Below, piece after piece: positions 1-5,125 of a DNA stretch of 8,348 nucleotides. Origin of the DNA: Candidatus Blautia intestinipullorum (GTDB lineage Bacteria; Bacillota; Clostridia; Lachnospirales; Lachnospiraceae); assembly GCA_019120475.1 (NCBI GenBank), contig DWVA01000304.1, forward strand, positions 1 to 8,348. The letters run 5' to 3'. The notes under the pieces were generated by a model. The model saw only the letters and a list, made by a program, of their open reading frames with translations. It was not told where the DNA came from and ran no database searches. The position numbers and the translations under genes were made by a program. The stretch's first letter is position 1. The number at the start of each line of letters is the position of its first letter.

Positions 1-188
1 TCACCATGGACAACAGCTTTGACGGGCAGGCGCGGCAGGAGGACGGGAAATTTCTCTCCAGCAAGCGTATGGGCGCGCCCGGCGTGGGCCTCAGCTCCAT
101 CCGGGCCGTGGCAAAGGCCCACCAGGGGGACGCCCGGTTCGAGGCGAAAGGAACCACTTTTTTATCTTCGGTATATTGCAGATTGTAG
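1..188 (+). CDS. GHKL-type sensor histidine kinase, C-terminal fragment (5' end outside the window)
   Basis: The reading frame is open from the left edge and stops at TAG 186-188, so only the last ~62 codons are visible. The peptide has an N-box-like NSFDG, a G2-type nucleotide-binding loop GVGLSS, then SIRAVAKAHQG and a terminal strand GTTFLSSVY. This is the usual end of the ATPase domain of AgrC/VirS-like GHKL kinases, which autophosphorylate and pass phosphate to a LytTR-type response regulator. The dimerisation and sensor parts and any partner regulator lie off the window. The stretch is about two-thirds G+C (101 of the first 150 bases), much richer than the DNA that follows, which suggests a separate origin. 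The ATG at 6 is internal, not a start. The last 27 bases overlap the permease ORF on the other strand. Confidence 0.8.
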   Translation, partial: TMDNSFDGQARQEDGKFLSSKRMGAPGVGLSSIRAVAKAHQGDARFEAKGTTFLSSVYCRL

Positions 189-773
189 ACGGAACATTCG
201 TGTTACTCGCCTCGTTGTCTCACACGTGGTTTTGGTAAAAAACACCCTTGACAAATTGCTTTCCATATGCAATTTCTCTATGATCGTGCCTCCGATCACT
301 GCGATAACAAGACCGAGCACAACATAAATAATTGCTACCTTTGCGCCGAAAATGCTAACGAGTAATACAAGACTTCCCAAATCCACCATGGGCGATGAGA
401 TCAAAAATGAAAACGTTGCGCCAAGCGGAAGCCCTGCACTTGTAAATCCAATGAACAGCGGGATAGACGAGCAGGAGCAGAATGGTGTTACTGTTCCCAA
501 CAGAGCAGAAATGATATTCGTCCAGATTCCGCGAAAGCGGCCTAAAATACGTTTGCTTCGTTCTGGCGGAAAATAACTTTGAATATATGAGATAGCAAAT
601 ATCAATATGCAAAGCAGAATTGTGATTTTCAAAATATCATAAATGAAAAACTGTACGCTGCCGCCTATGCGTCCATTCACATCTAAGCCAAGTGCTGACA
701 GCCCCATTCCGATAAGTTTATTAAGCCATCTCATCCCAAGCACCTGGTCCTGGATAAAATCCCATACGCCCAT
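162..773 (-). CDS. ArsP/DUF318-family permease, probably truncated at the C terminus
   Basis: This 203-aa integral membrane protein resembles the DUF318/UPF0718 (YraQ, ArsP_1) permeases, some of which export trivalent organoarsenicals. The diagnostic segment is TPFCSCSSIPLF at residues 96-107, with the Cys99/Cys101 pair, followed by AGLPLGATFSFLISSPMV. Hydrophobic helices cover about 42-66, 84-96, 101-130 and 132-163. The start has GAGG 7 bases upstream. Full-length members are usually around 300 aa or more with a second helical half. Here homologous-looking sequence stops near IIEKLHME (~170) and is followed by an Arg/Thr-rich tail without membrane character, encoded by DNA running into the kinase gene. 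That points to 3' truncation by rearrangement, although short half-size relatives may exist. An operator identical in design to that of arsR lies upstream, so the gene is probably derepressed by arsenite or a similar metalloid. I could not find a convincing -35/-10 pair. Confidence 0.8.
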   Translation of the reverse strand: MGVWDFIQDQVLGMRWLNKLIGMGLSALGLDVNGRIGGSVQFFIYDILKITILLCILIFAISYIQSYFPPERSKRILGRFRGIWTNIISALLGTVTPFCSCSSIPLFIGFTSAGLPLGATFSFLISSPMVDLGSLVLLVSIFGAKVAIIYVVLGLVIAVIGGTIIEKLHMESNLSRVFFTKTTCETTRRVTRMFRLQSAIYRR

Positions 774-802
774 ATAAAATCCTCGCTTTCAATTTAATAA
801 AT

Positions 803-822
803 ACATCAATTTTTTTTGATGT
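803..822. promoter_or_regulatory. ArsR-type operator upstream of the permease
   Basis: A 20-bp palindrome with arms ACATCAA (803-809) and TTGATGT (816-822) around a 6-T spacer. It matches the Gram-positive ArsR operator pattern ATCAA-N6-TTGAT and is almost the same as the site in front of arsR at 1191-1210. It lies about 30 bases upstream of the permease start codon, so bound regulator would be expected to block permease transcription. Confidence 0.8.
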
Positions 823-828
823 GTATCT

Positions 829-864
829 TCAAAAGAAACACCATCCGGACTTAGATGGCGTTTC
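829..864 (-). terminator. Intrinsic terminator after arsR
   Basis: It begins directly after the arsR stop codon. On the minus strand GAAAC/GCCATC-like arms (854-864) pair with 835-845: two 5-bp blocks separated by one mismatch, with an 8-base loop at 846-853. The 3' arm ends in TTTC and is followed by TTTT. It should separate the arsR transcript from the permease, which then depends on its own operator-controlled start or on readthrough. Confidence 0.65.
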
Positions 865-1179
865 CTAACCGCACTTTGAACAGTTTTTCTCTTGCTCACT
901 ATCAGGCGTCGTTAATTTCCTTAGTAGCTCTACCGCCTTTTCTCTGCCGGGAGCGCTCAATCGGTAGTGTGTCCATTTTCCCTCCTGCCGACTGACAACA
1001 ATGCCGGAATCACAGAGAATTTTCATATGGTAAGAGAGACCGGATTGAGTTAGATTCAGCGGCTCCTGCAAAACACACGCACACTTTTCTCCGCCCCTTA
1101 ACTGCTCCAGAATCGCGAGGCGTTTAGGGTCACAAAGAGCCTTAAACACTTTCGCTTGTTCTTGATATTCTGATTCCAT
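865..1179 (-). CDS. arsR: ArsR/SmtB-family metalloid-sensing repressor
   Basis: A 104-aa winged-helix repressor, the usual size for the family. It has the ArsR entry signature KALCDPKRLAIL (13-24), the metal-binding helix segment EKCACVL with Cys33 and Cys35, and the recognition helix LTQSGLSYHMKILCDSGIV (43-61). The wing REGKWTHY-like segment is at 65-72. E. coli ArsR uses a third Cys three residues after the second; here that position is Gln38. There are further cysteines at 16, 56, 100 and 103, the last two in a C-terminal CSKC tail that may contribute to binding. By family knowledge, arsenite or antimonite binding releases the protein from DNA. Start ATG 1177-1179 has GAGGA 6 bases upstream. 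A palindromic operator between promoter and gene implies autoregulation, and a second copy before the permease marks it as the target gene. Confidence 0.93.
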   Translation of the reverse strand: MESEYQEQAKVFKALCDPKRLAILEQLRGGEKCACVLQEPLNLTQSGLSYHMKILCDSGIVVSRQEGKWTHYRLSAPGREKAVELLRKLTTPDSEQEKNCSKCG

Positions 1180-1190
1180 GGTTTTTCCTC

Positions 1191-1210
1191 ACATCAAATT
1201 ATTTTGATGT
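1191..1210. promoter_or_regulatory. ArsR operator controlling arsR
   Basis: Perfect inverted repeat with 8-bp arms ACATCAAA (1191-1198) and TTTGATGT (1203-1210) around TTAT. It starts 4 bases downstream of the arsR -10 box and so covers the expected transcription start. It fits the ATCAA-N6-TTGAT operator known for Gram-positive ars repressors. Confidence 0.88.
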
Positions 1211-1214
1211 GATT

Positions 1215-1243
1215 ATTATATGTGATGATTGAAAGAATGTCAA
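1215..1243 (-). promoter_or_regulatory. Consensus sigma-A promoter of arsR
   Basis: On the minus strand TTGACA (1238-1243) and TATAAT (1215-1220) are both perfect consensus hexamers, separated by exactly 17 bases. The start would fall around 1208, inside the operator, which explains how such a strong promoter can be held off by its own product. Confidence 0.9.
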
Positions 1244-1275
1244 TATTTTTTGAAAACATATTGTAACGGAATGGA

Positions 1276-1301
1276 GCCGCCGCTATTGACAACTCGGCGG
1301 C
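1276..1301. repeat. Inverted repeat flanking the -35 box
   Basis: Perfect 7-bp arms GCCGCCG (1276-1282) and CGGCGGC (1295-1301) enclose a 12-base loop. The loop holds the TTGACA of the promoter for the downstream operon. There is no T-run on either side, so it is not an ordinary terminator. An operator is the likeliest reading, but no regulator can be assigned. Confidence 0.55.
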
Positions 1302-1315
1302 CTGACAGGTAGAAT
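1286..1315 (+). promoter_or_regulatory. Probable promoter of the surface-polymer operon
   Basis: TTGACA (1286-1291), an 18-base spacer and TAGAAT (1310-1315, 5 of 6 to consensus). Predicted start is near 1322, giving a leader of about 50 bases to the 82-aa gene at 1370. No other good promoter is seen before the following genes. Confidence 0.65.
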
Positions 1316-1369
1316 GAAATTTGAAAAGCTGAAAACTAATATCTGGTGCTTCTGCCATGGAGGGACAAA

Positions 1370-1618
1370 ATGAGACTTCAAATAGTACAAGACGCATTAA
1401 AAAAGAAAAATATTGATTATAAATATACGGAAGAGGACGGATGCGGCAGTCTCGACTTTCTGTTCCGCGGACTGTCTTTTCATGTATGGGAATACTGCGA
1501 CCGGGTCTGGGGAGCAGAAACAAATATATTTGCCGCGGGAAGAAGCGAAGACATCGAGGGAGATTATGAAGAGGTGATCTCCAGAGAGATTCTTTCCTGG
1601 CCGGATATGGCGGGATGA
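1370..1618 (+). CDS. Small protein of unknown function (82 aa)
   Basis: I do not recognise a named family. The product is a small, soluble, acidic and aromatic-rich protein. It opens with an amphipathic stretch (LQIVQDALKKKNIDY), has no signal peptide or membrane segment, and contains the unusual segments DFLFRGLSFHVWEY and WGAETNIFAAGRSEDIEGDY and a WPDM ending. The start is set by GGAGGG at 1359-1364, 5 bases before ATG 1370. An in-frame ATG at 1346 has no such site and would add 8 residues. It is the first gene after the promoter at 1286-1315 and is followed 41 bases later by the acetyltransferase with no terminator, so it is likely co-transcribed. Coding status rests on the Shine-Dalgarno site and normal protein-like composition. 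Confidence 0.72.
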   Translation: MRLQIVQDALKKKNIDYKYTEEDGCGSLDFLFRGLSFHVWEYCDRVWGAETNIFAAGRSEDIEGDYEEVISREILSWPDMAG

Positions 1619-1659
1619 TTTTTAAATTATAGAGAGAAAGGATTTAATCAGATATAGCA

Positions 1660-2214
1660 ATGGAATTACAGAATATTCAAAAAGAAGGAAAATCATACAG
1701 AGACAAGGTATATGCCTTATATCACCAGGCATTTCCGGAAATCGAGAGAAAGCCTTTTGAACTGATGGAAGAGCTCTCCTTACAGGGGAAAATGGAGATC
1801 CTGGCGGTTACAGAGAATGGAGAGTTTCTCGGTCTGGCAGTGAACATGATGGATGGCGGGACTGCCCTGCTGGATTATTTTGCCATAGCTCCTGAGAGAA
1901 GAGGAGGAGGAGTCGGAAGCCGCAGCCTGAAACTTCTGCTGGAGCATTTTCGCGGCCAGAAATATATATTTGAGATTGAAAAACAGGATGCGGCTGCAGA
2001 CAATGCGGAAGAGCGGAAACGCAGAAAAGCCTTTTATCTCAGAAACGGACTTAAGGAAACCGGGGTATTTGTAAATGTTTATGGGACAGATTTTGAATTG
2101 ATCACTCCGGACGGAAGTCTTTCTTATGAAACATATTTCAGAATTTTGGAGGATGTTCTTGGAAAAGAGGGGACAGAAATCCTGAACCCTGTGCTTATTT
2201 CTGCAGAAGGGTGA
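1660..2214 (+). CDS. GNAT-family N-acetyltransferase
   Basis: A 184-aa cytoplasmic protein with the GNAT fold signature. Motif A is LLDYFAIAPERRGGGVGS (70-87), with the acetyl-CoA pyrophosphate loop of pattern R-x-x-G-x-G at 81-86. It is followed by helix SLKLLLEHF and strand YIFEIE, and a motif-B-like segment RKAFYLRNGL at 122-131. These enzymes move an acetyl group from acetyl-CoA to an amine; the substrate cannot be read from the sequence. ATG 1660 is the only ATG at the N-terminal end, and an in-frame stop lies at 1645-1647. The nearest good Shine-Dalgarno (AAAGGA, 1637-1642) is 17 bases away, so translation may be weak. The stop is 18 bases before the glycerophosphotransferase start, whose ribosome site begins 3 bases after it, so the two are surely in one operon. 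Confidence 0.85.
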   Translation: MELQNIQKEGKSYRDKVYALYHQAFPEIERKPFELMEELSLQGKMEILAVTENGEFLGLAVNMMDGGTALLDYFAIAPERRGGGVGSRSLKLLLEHFRGQKYIFEIEKQDAAADNAEERKRRKAFYLRNGLKETGVFVNVYGTDFELITPDGSLSYETYFRILEDVLGKEGTEILNPVLISAEG

Positions 2215-2232
2215 GACGGAGGGTTTTCATTT

Positions 2233-3840
2233 ATGGAACCGGTATATGCGGAGCGTATAAAAATACGGAAATCAAAACTATATCTTACGCTGGCTTCCTC
2301 CGGAAGTCTGGCGGGGACACAGGTGTATCTGGAGAAAAAAGCTCCTGGCTTTTCGGAAAAGAAAAACAGGCTTCTTCCTTTCCGGCATATAAGCAGGTCG
2401 GAAAAATCCATCAGCGTAGTGCTGGACACTTCGGAAATGGAAACAGACAAAGCTGACTGGGAAGTTGTGGTATACGACGGAGAGAACAGAGAGGAGAACC
2501 CTGGATTGGAACCCCAGTCCCGGAGTCTTTTCCCGGTGATCTTAAGCGGAAAAGTGAGGGCGCTTCTGATTCTTGGCAGTTATCAGATAAAAAAAGGCGC
2601 ATACATTCTCTTTCCTATGGGAAGCACAGGTCACCGGCTGATCCTGCGCTGCCGCCGGCAAACAAAGTACGATGGACAGAGCACAAGGATAAAGGAATTC
2701 CTAGCATACGGAATTTACAGAGTTCTGCGCCCTTTTTGGAAAAGAAAGCGTATCTGGATCGTATATGAAAAATACTGCATATCCGCTCAGGACAATGGAT
2801 TTTATTTTTTCCGGTACTGTATGGAAAGGCTGGGAAAAGAGGACAGAAACCGTATTTTCTTTATACTGGACAGGGATTCCGCACAGTGGAATAAAGTGGA
2901 AAAATACCGGAAAAATGTGATACCATTTATGAGCTTCCGCCATATCCTGTATATGCTGGCTGCCAGCCTGTATGTAGCTTCGGACAGCAGAGTACACGGA
3001 TATCTGTGGCAGCCTAAACCGAATCTGATCTCCAGAGAGATCAACAGACATGATATCTATTTCCTGCAGCATGGCGTTCTCGCGCTGAAAAGAGTGGAAG
3101 ATCTTTTTGGAAAGGAAGGCGCCTGTCCGGTAACTTATTTCACCGCTTCCTCCCGGTATGAACAGCAGATTATCGTGCAGAATTTCGGGTATGAACCGGA
3201 AAATGTGCCTGTTGTGGGGCTGGCCCGCTGGGATGTTCTTGAAAACAGGGCGCGGCCGGATGCGAAAAAAATACTGGTTATGCCTACCTGGCGTTCCTGG
3301 CTGGAAGACCTATGCGACGAGGATTTCTGCAAAAGTGATTATTACAGGCGGTACGCCTCTCTGATGAGAAATCAGAAGCTGATTTCCTGTCTGAAGGAAA
3401 ATAAGGCGGAGCTGATCTTTTATATACACCCCAAGCTGCGGAGATTTATGAAAAATTTCGAGGCGGAGAGCAGTCAGGTGAAGCTGATTCCCTTTGGGGA
3501 AAGGCCGCTGAACGAACTTCTGATGGAATGTTCTATGATGGTGACGGATTACTCAAGCGCCTGCTGGGATGTGTACTACCAGGAAAAACCGGTGGTTTTC
3601 TACCAGTTTGACCTGAAACTTTATATGGAGACGAACGGAAGCTATATAGATATGGAAAAAGAGCTTTTCGGCCAGCGATGCACAGAAGAACAGGAGCTGG
3701 TGGAAAAGCTGGAGGAATATATAAGGGACGAATTCCTGGAAAAAGAAGTCTATGCAGCTATGCGAAGCTCCTATTTTGCCTACCGCGACCATTACAACTG
3801 TGAGAGAACTTATGCTTATATTGCCGGAAAAGGATATTGA
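2233..3840 (+). CDS. CDP-glycerol glycerophosphotransferase-like protein (TagF/TarF family), 535 aa
   Basis: The C-terminal ~360 residues match the CDP-glycerol glycerophosphotransferase (Glyphos_transf) domain, which transfers glycerol phosphate from CDP-glycerol to a growing wall polymer on the inner membrane face. Landmarks in order are AQDNGFYFF (185-193), FLQHGV with His280, VGLARWD (328-334), MPTWR (350-354), IHPKL with His399, TDYSS (438-442) followed by WD, and KPVVFYQFDL. The two histidines fit the catalytic pair of characterised TagF enzymes. Residues 1-165 are beta-rich, with alternating hydrophobics (KLYLTLASSG, DWEVVVYDG), and resemble the part just before the catalytic domain of the convergent paralogue. 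No signal peptide or membrane helix is visible, but basic residues around 165-175 (FWKRKR) could touch the membrane. The start has GGAGGG 9 bases upstream. The acceptor polymer is unknown: teichoic acid, lipoteichoic acid-like or capsular. Confidence 0.88.
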   Translation: MEPVYAERIKIRKSKLYLTLASSGSLAGTQVYLEKKAPGFSEKKNRLLPFRHISRSEKSISVVLDTSEMETDKADWEVVVYDGENREENPGLEPQSRSLFPVILSGKVRALLILGSYQIKKGAYILFPMGSTGHRLILRCRRQTKYDGQSTRIKEFLAYGIYRVLRPFWKRKRIWIVYEKYCISAQDNGFYFFRYCMERLGKEDRNRIFFILDRDSAQWNKVEKYRKNVIPFMSFRHILYMLAASLYVASDSRVHGYLWQPKPNLISREINRHDIYFLQHGVLALKRVEDLFGKEGACPVTYFTASSRYEQQIIVQNFGYEPENVPVVGLARWDVLENRARPDAKKILVMPTWRSWLEDLCDEDFCKSDYYRRYASLMRNQKLISCLKENKAELIFYIHPKLRRFMKNFEAESSQVKLIPFGERPLNELLMECSMMVTDYSSACWDVYYQEKPVVFYQFDLKLYMETNGSYIDMEKELFGQRCTEEQELVEKLEEYIRDEFLEKEVYAAMRSSYFAYRDHYNCERTYAYIAGKGY

Positions 3841-3891
3841 TGTGAGAAGACGATATTCTCTGATGCCGGTTTAGAAAGAGGAAACAAGAAG

Positions 3892-5007
3892 ATGGAAAAG
3901 AAACTGAGATTTACAAAACAGAACACCCTGGCAGTGAAAGGCATTGCCGTTATTTTTCTGCTGTGTTATCACTGCTTCTCCAATGAGGCAAGGCTGTACG
4001 GACATACCGTGGATTTCTGGCCGCTGTCTCAGGACATGGCTATGATGATCAGCCGCTGTATGGTCCATTGTGTAGGGCTTTTTGCCTTTTTGTCCGTATA
4101 TGGCCTTACATTATCTATGAAAAAGCAGTATGAGCAGTTTCAGTTTTCCGCCCATGAGGCGACGCTTTTTGTGTTTAAAAGATATGTAAATCTTGTGCTT
4201 TTGTTTTTCCTGCCGTTCTGTTTCTGCGCGGGAATCACTTTGATCACAGGAACCTCCCGTTACGGAAGCGGGATCGTCTGGGCAAATATTCTCAGCGCGG
4301 TCATGGATATCTTCTGCCTGGGCCATCTTTTCGGTACGCAGACCATGGTCGCAACCTGGTGGTATCTGAGCCTGGAGGTTCTGCTGATCGTATTTCTGCC
4401 ATTTGCGGTAAGACTTTATAAAAAATACGGATGGCTGATCGTGATGATGGTGCTGCTTCCCGGAAGTTTCCTTTTGGAAAAGCACATTCATCTGACAAAG
4501 TACTTTTTTGTGGTTCCCCTTGCCGTATGCTTTGCGGACGGGCAGGTCCTGGAACGGCTGAAGGGATTTGCCGTAGTGAAAAACCATGCGCTGAATAAAC
4601 TCCTGAAATTTTTGATCACTACCTTCCTTTTGATTTGTATGTTCCTGCTTTATGACAGCTCCTGGGGAATCCAGCGGTTTGAGTTCGCCCTTAACGGGCT
4701 GATCCCTGTGACGCTGATCTACTGGGCCTATGAATTTTTTATAGAACTTCCGGTGATACGGCAGATTCTGGAATTCCTGGGAAAACGATCGTCCGATATT
4801 TTCTATACCCATACGTTTGTAAGGGCAATGTGGCTTACAGATGTGACATATTCCTTTAAACACGCGTTTTCTATCTGGCTGTTCCTTCTTGGAGTCAGCA
4901 TCGGCATTTCCTTTATCCTTGACGGGTTAAGAAAGCTGTTCCATTACCGGCAGATTACAGGAAAGGTATCGGACTGGCTGGTGTGCTGGGCGGACAGAAC
5001 TTTGTGA
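3892..5007 (+). CDS. Membrane acyltransferase, acyltransferase-3 (OafA/YrhL-like) family
   Basis: A 371-aa polytopic protein with about ten hydrophobic helices. The N-terminal start KQNTLAVKGIAVIFLLCYH resembles the family opening that leads to a conserved His (here His27). Other family-like points are WWYLSLEVLLIVFLP (156-170) and LGKRSSDIFYTHTF (296-309) with His307 near the C terminus. Such enzymes transfer acetyl or other acyl groups to sugars or surface polymers across the membrane. Between two glycerophosphotransferase-like genes, O-acylation of the same polymer is the natural inference. The start has AAGAGGA 9 bases upstream. The gene follows the 535-aa gene after 51 bases with no convincing terminator and ends before the bidirectional terminator, making it the last gene of the operon. 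The match is by layout and short motifs rather than strong identity. Confidence 0.8.
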   Translation: MEKKLRFTKQNTLAVKGIAVIFLLCYHCFSNEARLYGHTVDFWPLSQDMAMMISRCMVHCVGLFAFLSVYGLTLSMKKQYEQFQFSAHEATLFVFKRYVNLVLLFFLPFCFCAGITLITGTSRYGSGIVWANILSAVMDIFCLGHLFGTQTMVATWWYLSLEVLLIVFLPFAVRLYKKYGWLIVMMVLLPGSFLLEKHIHLTKYFFVVPLAVCFADGQVLERLKGFAVVKNHALNKLLKFLITTFLLICMFLLYDSSWGIQRFEFALNGLIPVTLIYWAYEFFIELPVIRQILEFLGKRSSDIFYTHTFVRAMWLTDVTYSFKHAFSIWLFLLGVSIGISFILDGLRKLFHYRQITGKVSDWLVCWADRTL

Positions 5008-5061
5008 GACACATCATTAGAGACAGAGGGCTTTAATAGTATATGCGGCCTTTGCGCTTGT

Positions 5062-5113
5062 AAAAAAAGAGAACAATTCTCCTGTCAGTGGGAGGATCGT
5101 TCTCTTTATTTTT
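5062..5113. terminator. Bidirectional intrinsic terminator between convergent genes
   Basis: Long hairpin: AAAGAGAAC (5066-5074) pairs with GTTCTCTTT (5099-5107). After one A/C mismatch a second helix runs 5076-5082 with 5091-5097 (one T/G wobble), around an 8-base loop. TTTATTTTT follows on the + strand and a 7-T run follows on the minus strand, so it can end both the + strand operon and the convergent 699-aa gene. Confidence 0.88.
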
Positions 5114-5125
5114 GGAAAACTGTTT

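Noticed and set aside
6..188. A complete 60-aa gene starting at ATG 6
   Set aside because: The frame is open to the window edge and begins inside the ATP-binding domain of a kinase, so the ATG is internal.
1346..1369. Earlier ATG for the 82-aa gene, adding 8 residues
   Set aside because: The GGAGGG at 1359-1364 fits ATG 1370 at 5 bases; nothing suitable precedes 1346.
3844..3860. Small hairpin (GAGAA/TTCTC) after the 535-aa gene as a terminator
   Set aside because: Only five weak pairs and no T-run follow; the next gene starts shortly after with its own ribosome site, so readthrough is expected.
4111..4863. 250-aa open frame on the minus strand inside the acyltransferase gene
   Set aside because: It lies wholly antisense to a membrane protein with good start and Shine-Dalgarno; its His/Gln/Lys-rich composition is what the reverse complement of hydrophobic codons yields, and it shows no family motif.
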